The notes beneath the pieces are model-generated. The model saw nothing but the letters and a program-made list of their open reading frames with translations. It ran no database searches and was not told the origin of the DNA. 64,000 nucleotides of DNA from Sphingomonas sp. Root720 (GTDB lineage: Bacteria > Pseudomonadota > Alphaproteobacteria > Sphingomonadales > Sphingomonadaceae), in contig NZ_LMID01000001.1 in NCBI RefSeq assembly GCF_001428605.1, forward strand, positions 186,001 through 250,000, written 5' to 3'. The translations under genes and the position numbers were made by a program. Of the stretch, positions 29,309-37,612 are shown piece after piece. Position 1 is the stretch's first letter. Every line of letters starts with the position of its first letter.

Positions 29309-29749
29309 GCTGACCTTCTCGTTGCGCTCGTGGCGCTCCTGGGCTTCGACCGTCATCGTCGCGATCGGCCGGGCTTCGAGCCGACCCAGCGAGATCGGTT
29401 CGCCAGTCACCTCGCAATAGCCATATTCGCCTTCCTCGATCCGGCGTAGCGCTGCATCGATCTTGGAAATCAGCTTGCGCTGGCGGTCGCGGGTCCGCAG
29501 TTCGATCGACCAGTCGGTCTCGCTCGACGCGCGATCGGTGAGGTCCGGCTCTCGGAGCGAATCGATCTGGAGCTGCTGCAGCGTGCCAGCGGACTCCTTG
29601 AGGATCGACTCTTTCCAGAGGAGCAGTTTCGCCTTGAAATAGGCGAGCTGCCGATCGTTCATGAAGGGCTCGTCGGGCGAAGGCCTGTATCCGTCGTCCA
29701 GCTCTACTGCAGACACGTTCACCGGTTCCCGACCATCAATACGCCACAC
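29297..29749 (-). CDS. dksA: RNA polymerase-binding protein DksA
   Basis: Binds the secondary channel of RNA polymerase with ppGpp to tune rRNA and stress promoters. The coiled-coil runs from about residue 35 to 110 (NDRQLAYFKAKLLLWKESIL ... ASSETDWSIELRTRDRQRK), and the tip DxxDxA motif is present (SLREPDLTDRASSETD). The zinc-finger region reads YCEVTGEPISLGRLEARPIA: only one of four Cys ligands remains, as in other alphaproteobacterial DksA. The GTG at 29749 is the first in-frame start; GTG 29716 is an alternative. Confidence 0.92.
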   Translation of the reverse strand: MWRIDGREPVNVSAVELDDGYRPSPDEPFMNDRQLAYFKAKLLLWKESILKESAGTLQQLQIDSLREPDLTDRASSETDWSIELRTRDRQRKLISKIDAALRRIEEGEYGYCEVTGEPISLGRLEARPIATMTVEAQERHERNEKVSREE

Positions 29750-29850
29750 AGCGACGATGCCATCCGACTCTCCGCTTCACCGCTAGCCACGATCGTCGGC
29801 CGTTTAGCCTGACGCGATGGACTGCCCGCCGGGCCTATAGACAGCACAAC

Positions 29851-29893
29851 GCCCGCACACAAGCCGACAGGCTGTGCACGGGCGCAGTTTTTT
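29851..29893 (+). terminator. Orphan intrinsic terminator on the plus strand
   Basis: GCCCG (29851-29855) with CGGGC (29879-29883), inner AGCC/GGCT stem, then CAGTTTTTT. A TATAGA (29836-29841) lies just upstream. No plus-strand gene precedes it closely; it could end the DUF465 transcript after passing dksA, or a short RNA starting near 29848. Confidence 0.7.
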
Positions 29894-29914
29894 GGGGATT
29901 ATCCGATGGGCCGA

Positions 29915-30481
29915 TCAGCCGGCGGGCGGCGTGGTCGAGTTGACCGCGGCTTCGAGCTGGTCCTGGGTCATTCCGATCACCGGTCCGTTGGGGCCCTGAG
30001 CAATCGAGGTCTTCGGCAGCTTCGCCTTGGCGTTCGGCGTGGCGATCGTCACCATGTCGCCTTCGATGGCCTCGATCGTACCGACCGCGCCGCCATTCTG
30101 GTCGCTGACAGACACGCCTGGCGTCAGCGATGCCAGAAATTGCTGCTGCTGTTGCTGCGCGGCGCCCTGCGCGGCGGCCTCAAGTTCGACCTTGGTCATG
30201 CCGATCAGCAGGCCCTTGTCGCTCTGGGCGAAAGACGAGGTCGGAACGCTGGCCTTGACGACTCCGGTATCGATAACGGCGACATCGCCGTTCACCGAAG
30301 CGATAGTGCCGACGGCCCCTCCCTTGGCATCCGAAACGGTAGCGCCCGCCGTCACGTTGGCCTTCGCGGCCGCCGGGGCCGTGGCCGTCGTGGCGGCGGC
30401 AGGGGCCGCCTGCTGCGCGTAGGCAGGGGCCGCAGCGGCCGTCGTCAAGGCGGTAACAAGAAAAGCGGCTCGCAAAATCAC
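29915..30481 (-). CDS. Secreted protein with two tandem copies of one domain
   Basis: 188 residues, signal peptide ending near PAYAQQ (residue 24). The mature part is a duplication: SDAKGGAVGTIASVNGDVAV ... GLLIGMTKVELEAA and SDQNGGAVGTIEAIEGDMVT ... GPVIGMTQDQLEAA. The repeat resembles a PRC-barrel-like beta unit with a conserved GGAVGTI turn. The copies are joined by a Gln-rich linker (six Gln). Common in sphingomonads; function unknown. Confidence 0.85.
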   Translation of the reverse strand: MILRAAFLVTALTTAAAAPAYAQQAAPAAATTATAPAAAKANVTAGATVSDAKGGAVGTIASVNGDVAVIDTGVVKASVPTSSFAQSDKGLLIGMTKVELEAAAQGAAQQQQQQFLASLTPGVSVSDQNGGAVGTIEAIEGDMVTIATPNAKAKLPKTSIAQGPNGPVIGMTQDQLEAAVNSTTPPAG

Positions 30482-30675
30482 GTTGATACTCCTCGCTGAT
30501 GAAATCTACCGTTCCATTGACGCTCAGACGGTGGGGCCTGTTCCAGCCTTTTTCGGCCAGTCGACGCGCTGGCGGGGCGAAACGCCCATTTTGCGCCCTT
30601 GACTGCGTTTCGGCAGGCGTCTCCCGCGTCGCGCGGGCGGTTGCGCGACGCGGCCTTCGGCGCCATAGGCGAGCC

Positions 30676-31953
30676 ATGCACGACATCCGCCTGATCCGCG
30701 AAGATCCGACCGCCTTCGATGCCGCCATCGCCCGCCGCGGAGCCGGCTCGGCTTCGGCCGAATTGCTCGTCCTCGACGAACGGCGGCGCGCGATCGCGAC
30801 CGAATTGCAGGCCGCGCAGGCCCGTCGCAACGAAGCCTCCAAGGCGATCGGCCAGGCCAAGGCGCAGAAGGACGAGGCGACGGCGTCGGGACTGATGGCC
30901 GAGGTTGCCGTGCTCAAGGAACGCATGCCGGCGCTGGAGGCAGAGGCGGCTGCTGTCGAATCCGCGCTCGAAGCGGCGCTCGCCGCGATCCCGAATCTTC
31001 CCGCCGCGGACGTGCCTGACGGGGCCGACGAGGACGGCAATGTCGAGCAGGCCCGCTGGGGCACCCCGCCCGACTTCGACTTCACGGCGCGCGAGCATCC
31101 CGATTTCGCGGGACCGCTCGGCCTCGATTTCGACGCCGCCGCCGCGATCTCGGGCGCGCGCTTCGCGGTGCTGAAAGGCGGCATCGCCCGGCTGCAGCGG
31201 GCGCTCGGCGCCTTCATGCTCGACCGGCAGACCGCCGCCGGCTTTACCGAAGTGATCCCGCCGCTGCTGGTGCGTGACGAGGCCGTGTTCGGCACCGGCC
31301 AGTTACCCAAATTCGCCGAAGACCTGTTCCGCACCACCGACGGCCGCTGGCTGATCCCGACCGCCGAGGTCAGCCTGACCAACCTCGTCCGCGAGCGGAT
31401 CCTGGCCGAGGCGGAGCTTCCAATCAGGCTGACCGCCCTCACCCAATGCTTTCGCTCCGAGGCGGGCGCGGCGGGGCGCGATACGCGCGGCCTGATCCGG
31501 CAGCACCAGTTCGAGAAGGTCGAGCTGGTCGCGATCGCCACACCCGAGCAGTCCGAAGCCATCCACGCGGAGATGACCCGCGCGGCCGAGGCGATTCTGG
31601 AGGAGCTTGGCCTGCCCTACCGCCGCGTCCTGCTCTGTACCGGCGACATGGGCTTCACCGCCCGCAAGACCTTCGACCTCGAAGTCTGGCTGCCCGGTCA
31701 GGGTTGCTACCGGGAGATCAGCAGCATCTCCAACTGCGGCGACTTCCAGGCACGGCGGATGAACGCGCGCTTCCGCCCGGCAGGAGAAAGCAAGGGCACG
31801 CGTTTCGTCCACACCCTAAACGGCTCCGGCCTCGCGGTCGGCCGCACCCTCGTCGCTGTGCTGGAGAACTATCAGCAGGCCGACGGGTCGGTGCGCATCC
31901 CGGATGCGCTCCTGCCCTATATGGGCGGCCTGACCGAACTGCGTCCGGCGTGA
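30676..31953 (+). CDS. serS: Seryl-tRNA synthetase
   Basis: 425 residues. N-terminal coiled-coil arm that grips the long variable arm of tRNA-Ser (residues about 30-100), then the class II catalytic core: motif 2 in [20 protein letters not shown], and motif 3 in [22 protein letters not shown] at 30676; longer in-frame openings upstream are unsupported. The stop overlaps the surE start by 4 bp (GTGA). Confidence 0.97.
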   Translation: MHDIRLIREDPTAFDAAIARRGAGSASAELLVLDERRRAIATELQAAQARRNEASKAIGQAKAQKDEATASGLMAEVAVLKERMPALEAEAAAVESALEAALAAIPNLPAADVPDGADEDGNVEQARWGTPPDFDFTAREHPDFAGPLGLDFDAAAAISGARFAVLKGGIARLQRALGAFMLDRQTAAGFTEVIPPLLVRDEAVFGTGQLPKFAEDLFRTTDGRWLIPTAEVSLTNLVRERILAEAELPIRLTALTQCFRSEAGAAGRDTRGLIRQHQFEKVELVAIATPEQSEAIHAEMTRAAEAILEELGLPYRRVLLCTGDMGFTARKTFDLEVWLPGQGCYREISSISNCGDFQARRMNARFRPAGESKGTRFVHTLNGSGLAVGRTLVAVLENYQQADGSVRIPDALLPYMGGLTELRPA

Positions 31954-32714
31954 GGATCCTCCTCACCAATGACGACGGCATCCATGCGCCAGGCATGGCC
32001 GTGCTCGAACGCATAGCGCGGTCGCTGTCGGACGACATCACCATCGTCGCGCCGAACAGCGAACGCTCTGGCGCCGGCCGATCGCTCACCCTGACCCGTC
32101 CGCTGCGCCTGCGGCAGGTCGGCGAGAAGCGCCACGCCGTCGCGGGCACGCCGACCGACGCGGTGATGATGGCGCTTGCACATGTGATGAAGGATAATCC
32201 GCCCGAACTGATCCTGTCGGGCGTAAACCGCGGCGCCAATCTGGGCGAGGACGTCAGCTATTCGGGCACCGTGTCGGCGGCGATGGAGGGCGCGCTCGCC
32301 GGCATTCCCTCGATCGCGCTGAGCCAGGTCTATGCGCGCGAAGGTGGCGGTCCGAACATAAGCTTCGCCGCGGCCGAGGCCTGGGGCGAGAAGGTGCTGC
32401 GTCCGCTGCTCGACGCGCCCTGGTCGCCACGAAGCCTGTACAACATCAATTTTCCCGCGTGCGAACCCGATCAGGTGCTGGGCATCCGCGTGGTGCCGCA
32501 GGGCCTGCGCGACTATGGCCAGACCGAGATCCTCCAGCGCACCGATCCGCGCGGCTTCGACTATTACTGGATCAAGCTCGCCGGAATGCCGCACACGCCC
32601 GCGCACAGCACCGACTTGGAAGCGGCCGCAGATGGCTGGGTGACGGTGACGCCGCTCCATTGCGACCTCACCAACCACGCCGCGATGACCGCGACGACCG
32701 GGTTGTACCGCTGA
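31950..32714 (+). CDS. surE: 5'-nucleotidase SurE
   Basis: 254 residues. Metal-dependent nucleotidase/exopolyphosphatase. The start [15 protein letters not shown] holds the metal-binding Asp pair; [12 protein letters not shown] and [11 protein letters not shown] complete the active site. GTG at 31950 overlaps the serS stop by 4 bp, so translation is probably coupled. In gammaproteobacteria surE precedes pcm-nlpD; here nlpD follows directly and pcm is absent. Confidence 0.95.
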   Translation: MRILLTNDDGIHAPGMAVLERIARSLSDDITIVAPNSERSGAGRSLTLTRPLRLRQVGEKRHAVAGTPTDAVMMALAHVMKDNPPELILSGVNRGANLGEDVSYSGTVSAAMEGALAGIPSIALSQVYAREGGGPNISFAAAEAWGEKVLRPLLDAPWSPRSLYNINFPACEPDQVLGIRVVPQGLRDYGQTEILQRTDPRGFDYYWIKLAGMPHTPAHSTDLEAAADGWVTVTPLHCDLTNHAAMTATTGLYR

Positions 32715-32804
32715 GGGTTCGCCCTCTTCCGTTCCGTCGACGATAATCCGCGCTTTCGGCGCACGCGGGGTGGCGTGAGGCGCCAAGGCTGCTAACAGGG
32801 CGGC

Positions 32805-33941
32805 ATGGCTCCGCTGATCCGACGCTCGACGATGCCCGCCCTGCTGTTGCTGCTGGTGACGACGGCATGCATCCCGGCACCGGACCGCCCCGCACCGGTC
32901 AAGCGGCCCGCACCGTCGCCACCATCGCGCACGCCGCACAAGCCGGCTCGCGCGCCGTCGCCCACGCAGGCGCCGGCGCCTGCCATTACTGTACCGGCTA
33001 CGCCGGTGCCTGCCGTGTCCGAAGCGGCCCCTCCCCCGCCACCGCCGGCCTGGCAGGTGCGGTCGGTCACGCCGTCGGCGGTCGAGGTCGCGCCGTCGAC
33101 CTATATCGTGAAGGCCGGCGACACGTTGCGCGGCATTTCCGACAAGACCGGCGCCGCATCAGAGGCGATCGCGCGGATCAACAGGATCGCGGCACCATTC
33201 AAGATCCTGGTGGGCCAGAAGCTCAAGATCCCCGGCGGCCGCTACCACCGCGTCGGCAAGACCGAGACCGGCATCGCTATCGCGCGCGCTTACGGCGTCG
33301 AATGGAAACGGATCGCCGAACTGAACGATCTCGAGGAGCCCTATATCCTGCGCGACGGCCAGCGGTTGCTGCTGCCCAGCCAGCGCGAGGTTGCCGGCAT
33401 GAGCGCAGACGAACGTTCCGCCGCCTTCCGGGTCGACATCGAGGATCTCATCTCCGGCTCCGAACCCGCGCTCGCCACCAGCGAGCAGGCGGCCGCGCCG
33501 GTGTCGACTCCGAAAGCGATCGCCCCGACCGTCGCCGTCGCCGAGCCCTCGCGCTTCTCCGGCCGCTTCGACTGGCCCGTGCGCGGGCCGGTGCTGCGCG
33601 GCTTCGGACGATTTTCGAGCGGACAGATCAACCAGGGCATCAACATCGGCGCCCCGCGCGGCACGTCGATCGCCGCCGCCGCAGACGGGGTCGTCGCCTA
33701 TGTCGGACAGGACATTCCAGCCTACGGCACCTTGATCCTGGTACGCCATGGCGACGGCTGGATCAGCGCTTATGGCTATGCCGATAGCATCACCGTCAGC
33801 CGCGGGCAAAAGGTGGTGCGCGGGCAGACGATCGCGAAGAGCGGCGCCAGCCCGTATAGCGGTGAGCCCCAGCTACACTTCGAAATCCGCAACGGACTGA
33901 AGCCGGTCAATCCGGTCGGCTATCTGCCGTCCCGGAGCTGA
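32805..33941 (+). CDS. nlpD: NlpD-like lipoprotein with LysM and degenerate LytM domains
   Basis: 378 residues. Lipobox LLLLLVTTAC (Cys 22), long Pro/Ala linker, two LysM modules (YIVKAGDTLRGISDKTG ... QKLKIPGG; YHRVGKTETGIAIARAYGVE ... GQRLLLP), and a C-terminal M23/LytM domain. The zinc ligands are mostly lost: N-Q-G-I-N-I replaces H-x-x-x-D and YGYAD replaces the HxH pattern; only LHFEIR is kept. As with NlpD, it is probably an activator of cell-wall amidases rather than a peptidase. The 3' end overlaps the convergent SulP gene by 35 bp. Confidence 0.88.
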   Translation: MAPLIRRSTMPALLLLLVTTACIPAPDRPAPVKRPAPSPPSRTPHKPARAPSPTQAPAPAITVPATPVPAVSEAAPPPPPPAWQVRSVTPSAVEVAPSTYIVKAGDTLRGISDKTGAASEAIARINRIAAPFKILVGQKLKIPGGRYHRVGKTETGIAIARAYGVEWKRIAELNDLEEPYILRDGQRLLLPSQREVAGMSADERSAAFRVDIEDLISGSEPALATSEQAAAPVSTPKAIAPTVAVAEPSRFSGRFDWPVRGPVLRGFGRFSSGQINQGINIGAPRGTSIAAAADGVVAYVGQDIPAYGTLILVRHGDGWISAYGYADSITVSRGQKVVRGQTIAKSGASPYSGEPQLHFEIRNGLKPVNPVGYLPSRS

Positions 33942-35646
33942 GGTCGCCGGCCGTCGTCCGCCGGGCCGACGCCACCGCGCTTTCGATCGTTGCCTTGAAG
34001 CGCGCATGGGGCGGGCGGACGTCATGTGCGAACAGCACGCGCCGGATCGCTGGCCGCGTCCCGGTCAGGTAGAGGACGGCACCCTGCCGTGCCGCCTTGC
34101 GCGCCAGCCCCGCGATCGTGGCGGCGGCGGTCGAATCGAGCAGCGGCACCTCGGAAAAGTCCACGACATAGGCTCTCGGCTGATCGCCGATCCCGTCGAG
34201 TGCCGCCCCGACCGTCGCCGCCGCGCCGAAGAAGAAGGCTCCCGATATCCGACAGACCATGATTGCGGGATCGGTCGAGAGGGCGGCATCGTAGCGCGGG
34301 CGATTCCCGTCTGCCGCCGCATCCGCGACATCTTCCGCCACGACCGGCCTGCCGCTCTCGACCTCGACCGTCTGGGCCATGCGATGCAGGAACAACAGCG
34401 CGCCCAGCCCGAAGCCGACCAGGATGCCTTCGGTGAGATCGCGGAAGACGACGAGCAGGAAGGTCGCCGCCAGCACGACAGCGTCGCCGCGCGAGGCGCG
34501 CAGCAGCGTTGCAACCTCATGCTTCTCGGCCATGTTCCAGCAGACCATGGCGAGCACGGCGGCTAGCGCCGCAAGGGGAATATAGCTGGCGAGCGGAGCC
34601 GCCACGAGCATCATAAGCAGCAGGAACAGCGCATGGAACATGCCGGCCAGCGGCCCGCGCGCGCCTGCGCGCACGTTGGTCGCGGTCCGGGCGATGGTGC
34701 CGGTGACGCAGATGCCGCCGAACAGCGACGAACCGATATTCGCGAAGCCCTGCGCCACCAATTCGGCGTTGGAGCGATGGCGACGGCCGGTCATGCTGTC
34801 CGCGACGACCGCCGATAAAAGGCTCTCGATGCTGCCGAGCAACGCGAAGGACAGCGCGGCCGGCAGTACCGCGCCGATCCGCTCCAGCGAGAAATCGGGC
34901 AGGTGCGGGGCGGGAAGCGCGCGCGGGATGCCGCCGAAGCGTGTCCCGATCGTCTCGATCGGCAGGCCGAGCAGCGCGGCGGCGAGGCTCGCGATCACGA
35001 TCGCGATGATGAAGGCGGGCCAGTGCGGCCGGAACCGACGAATGGCGAAGATGATCGCCAGCGACAGTAGCGCGACAGCCACCGCCGCGGTGTTGAGGGT
35101 CGGCAGCGACAGGTGCAGCGCCGCCAGCTTGGGCAGGATCGCCGCCGGCTCGGGCCCGGCCAGGGTGAGACCGAGCAGATCCTTCAGCTGGCTCGCGAAA
35201 ATCACCACCGCGATCCCCGAGGTGAAACCGACGGTGACCGGATAGGGGATATATTTGATGAAGGTGCCCAAGCGGAGAAAGCCGATGGCGAGAAGGATCA
35301 GGCCCGACAGCAGCGTGGCGAGGATCAGACCGTCGATGCCGTGCCGGGCGAGCGTCGCAGCGACCAGAACGATGAAGGCGCCCGCAGGCCCGCCGATCTG
35401 GAACCGGCTCCCCCCCAGCGCCGACACGATGAAGCCGCCGACGATCGCGGTATAGAGGCCCCGGTCGGGCGTCACGCCAGAGGCGATCGCGATCGCCATC
35501 GACAATGGGAGCGCGACGATCGCGACGGTGAAGCCGGCCAGCGCATCGGCCTTCAGGTCGGCGAGGCCGTAGCGGTCACGCAGGATCGTTACCAGCTTGG
35601 GCGTGTACAGTTCGAGGAAACTGGGTCCGGATGCCCGCACGATCAT
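33907..35646 (-). CDS. SulP-family anion transporter with STAS domain
   Basis: 579 residues. About 10-12 membrane segments with the SulP core (GLYTAIVGGFIVSALGGSRF then QIGGPAGAFIVLVA), ending in a cytoplasmic STAS domain (SEVPLLDSTAAATIAGLARK). SulP proteins carry sulfate, bicarbonate or other anions; the substrate cannot be told. Starts 58 bp after the stop of the XRE regulator, so the two may share a transcript. Its 3' end overlaps nlpD by 35 bp. Confidence 0.92.
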   Translation of the reverse strand: MIVRASGPSFLELYTPKLVTILRDRYGLADLKADALAGFTVAIVALPLSMAIAIASGVTPDRGLYTAIVGGFIVSALGGSRFQIGGPAGAFIVLVAATLARHGIDGLILATLLSGLILLAIGFLRLGTFIKYIPYPVTVGFTSGIAVVIFASQLKDLLGLTLAGPEPAAILPKLAALHLSLPTLNTAAVAVALLSLAIIFAIRRFRPHWPAFIIAIVIASLAAALLGLPIETIGTRFGGIPRALPAPHLPDFSLERIGAVLPAALSFALLGSIESLLSAVVADSMTGRRHRSNAELVAQGFANIGSSLFGGICVTGTIARTATNVRAGARGPLAGMFHALFLLLMMLVAAPLASYIPLAALAAVLAMVCWNMAEKHEVATLLRASRGDAVVLAATFLLVVFRDLTEGILVGFGLGALLFLHRMAQTVEVESGRPVVAEDVADAAADGNRPRYDAALSTDPAIMVCRISGAFFFGAAATVGAALDGIGDQPRAYVVDFSEVPLLDSTAAATIAGLARKAARQGAVLYLTGTRPAIRRVLFAHDVRPPHARFKATIESAVASARRTTAGDLSSGTADSRPD

Positions 35647-35704
35647 GGTCTTTCCGCCGTCTTGCCTCGCGCCGGAGCCGGCCGGCGCTCCGTCGCAACC
35701 CCGA

Positions 35705-35971
35705 TCAGCCGCCGTTCGGCCCGCCGGCGGACTTCAGCCGCACGCCGCGGCCCTGCCCCATGCTCGCGGCGCTGTTGCCGATCAGCTCGATCCCGGCCGC
35801 GTCGAGCGCCTCGACGATCTTGGTCAGCGTGTCGATCACACCCCGCACCGTTCCGTCGCTCGCCTCCATGCGCTGTATCGTCGGCAGCGATACGCCCGCC
35901 ATCTCGGCCAGCTGGCGCTGGTCGATTCCCAACAGGGCCCGGGCGGCCCGCATCTGCGCGGCGGTGATCAT
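35705..35971 (-). CDS. XRE-family (Cro/C1-type) HTH regulator
   Basis: 88 residues from the ATG at 35971. The HTH is RALLGIDQRQLAEMAGVSLP followed by TIQRMEASDGTVRG; a tail after it (IELIGNSAASMGQGRGVRLK) is common in single-domain XRE regulators of alphaproteobacteria. Longer in-frame readings run into AT-rich intergenic DNA. Probably controls the downstream SulP gene or itself through the palindrome at 36026. Confidence 0.85.
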   Translation of the reverse strand: MITAAQMRAARALLGIDQRQLAEMAGVSLPTIQRMEASDGTVRGVIDTLTKIVEALDAAGIELIGNSAASMGQGRGVRLKSAGGPNGG

Positions 35972-36025
35972 GAAATGCACATCTTCAATAGAAGCGATAT
36001 CATATAGCAAAACTGATGTATAGAA

Positions 36026-36039
36026 CATCATATATGATG
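36026..36039. promoter_or_regulatory. 14-bp perfect palindrome in an AT-rich intergenic region
   Basis: CATCATATATGATG lies between the XRE gene (starts 35971) and rimO. Nearby, minus-strand GCTATATGATATC (about 35995-36007) shares the ATATGAT core, so this may be a repeated operator of the XRE protein. The region also serves as the rimO promoter area and is unusually AT-rich for this chromosome. Confidence 0.55.
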
Positions 36040-36150
36040 GTATAAGCCTAAATTTGAATGAGCGGGTGTCCGGCTTGGCGAACCGACCGGGCTCCGTCCG
36101 CAAGCGGAGCCTCGCAATTTCCAACGAAAGCCCCTATGTGCGCGCCACCC

Positions 36151-37497
36151 ATGGCAATTGAACTCCCCTCCCCGCCGAAGATCGGCATGGTTTCGCTCGG
36201 CTGTCCCAAGAACCTGGTCGACAGCGAACGCATCCTGACCAAGCTCCGTTCGGACGGCTATGGCCTCTCGCCCGATTATGCCGGCGCAGACGTCGTTCTC
36301 GTCAATACCTGCGGCTTCCTCGACAGCGCCAAGGAGGAAAGCCTGGAAGCGATCGGCGAGGCGATCGCCGAAAATGGTAGGGTCATCGTCACCGGCTGCA
36401 TGGGCGACGAGGCCGAGGCGATCCGCGCGCGCTTCCCCAAGGTCCTGGCGATCACCGGAGCGCACCAGTATGAGGCGGTCGTCGGCGCGGTGCACGAAGC
36501 GGCGCCGGTACCGCCGTCGCCCTATATCGACCTGGTGCCCGAAGCGGGGCTCAAGCTCACGCCGCGCCACTACAGCTATCTGAAGATTTCAGAAGGCTGC
36601 AACCACCGCTGCAGCTTCTGCATCATCCCGTCGATTCGCGGAGACCTGGTAAGCCGCCGGCCTGACGCGATCCTGCGCGAGGCGGAGAAGCTGGTCGCGG
36701 CGGGTACGCGCGAGTTGCTCGTCATCAGCCAGGACACCTCGGCCTACGGTCTCGACCTGAGGCACAAGAGCTTCCCGCTGAAGGGCGGCGGCGAGGTTCG
36801 CGCGCACATGACCGACCTCGCACGCGAGCTCGGCAAGCTCGGCGCCTGGGTGCGGCTCCACTATGTCTATCCCTATCCGCATGTCGACCATGTCATCCCG
36901 TTGATGGCGGAGGGGGTGATCACGCCCTATCTCGACATCCCCTTCCAGCATGCCAGCCCATCGGTGTTGAAGGCGATGAAGCGTCCCGCCAACGAGGCCC
37001 GGGTGCTCGAGCGGATTGCGGGCTGGCGCGCGATCTGTCCCGACATTGCGATCCGTTCGACCTTCGTGGTCGGCTTCCCCGGCGAAACCGAGGAGGACTT
37101 CCGGTATCTGCTCGACTGGCTCGACGAGGCGCAGCTCGATCGGGTCGGTGCCTTCCGTTTCGAACCCGTGGCCGGCGCTCCCGCCAACGATCTGCCGGGT
37201 GCGGTGCCCAAAGAGGTCAAGGAGGAGCGCTACGCCCGGATCATGGACAAGTGCGCCGCGATCTCGGCCGCCAAACTCCAGGCCAAGGTCGGGCGCACGC
37301 TCGACGTGATCGTCGACGCGGTCGACCTGGAGGAAGGCGGCGCCACCGGCCGTTCGAAGGCCGACGCCCCCGAGATCGACGGCGAGGTTCAGCTCCGCGA
37401 TGCGGGCCATCTCTCCCCCGGCGATATCGTCGCGGTGGAGATCGAGGATGCCGACGAGCACGACCTGTTCGGCGTGCCGGTGGGCGCATCGCGCTGA
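36151..37497 (+). CDS. rimO: Ribosomal protein S12 methylthiotransferase RimO
   Basis: 448 residues from the ATG at 36151 ([20 protein letters not shown]). Radical-SAM enzyme that methylthiolates Asp88/89 of ribosomal protein S12. UPF0004 domain with three Cys ([39 protein letters not shown]), radical-SAM CxxxCxxC in [16 protein letters not shown], and a C-terminal TRAM domain that is complete. Alternative starts at 36136 and 36058 lack better ribosome-binding sites. Confidence 0.95.
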   Translation: MAIELPSPPKIGMVSLGCPKNLVDSERILTKLRSDGYGLSPDYAGADVVLVNTCGFLDSAKEESLEAIGEAIAENGRVIVTGCMGDEAEAIRARFPKVLAITGAHQYEAVVGAVHEAAPVPPSPYIDLVPEAGLKLTPRHYSYLKISEGCNHRCSFCIIPSIRGDLVSRRPDAILREAEKLVAAGTRELLVISQDTSAYGLDLRHKSFPLKGGGEVRAHMTDLARELGKLGAWVRLHYVYPYPHVDHVIPLMAEGVITPYLDIPFQHASPSVLKAMKRPANEARVLERIAGWRAICPDIAIRSTFVVGFPGETEEDFRYLLDWLDEAQLDRVGAFRFEPVAGAPANDLPGAVPKEVKEERYARIMDKCAAISAAKLQAKVGRTLDVIVDAVDLEEGGATGRSKADAPEIDGEVQLRDAGHLSPGDIVAVEIEDADEHDLFGVPVGASR

Positions 37498-37516
37498 GCT
37501 CGATCGGCTTCTAATC

Positions 37517-37542
37517 GTCCTGCCGGCGAAGGCCGGCATCTC
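37517..37542. repeat. REP-like palindromic element
   Basis: 26 bases of the form GTC-N-TGCCGGCGAAGGCCGGCATCTC, whose inner GCCGGC/GCCGGC arms can fold. The same consensus (GTCATxCCxGCGxAxGCxGG, then xATCTC) occurs four times at 47287-47460. Confidence 0.7.
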
Positions 37543-37612
37543 GCGAGATCGGGATGTCCCGCATCTTTCCTGAGACGTCAGCCCTCGCTGAAGTAACGAC
37601 CTCTCGATCGCC

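Noticed and set aside
35705-35971. Toxin-antitoxin interpretation of the XRE gene
   Set aside because: No small toxin gene (HigB, HipA) lies beside it; the neighbour is a transporter.
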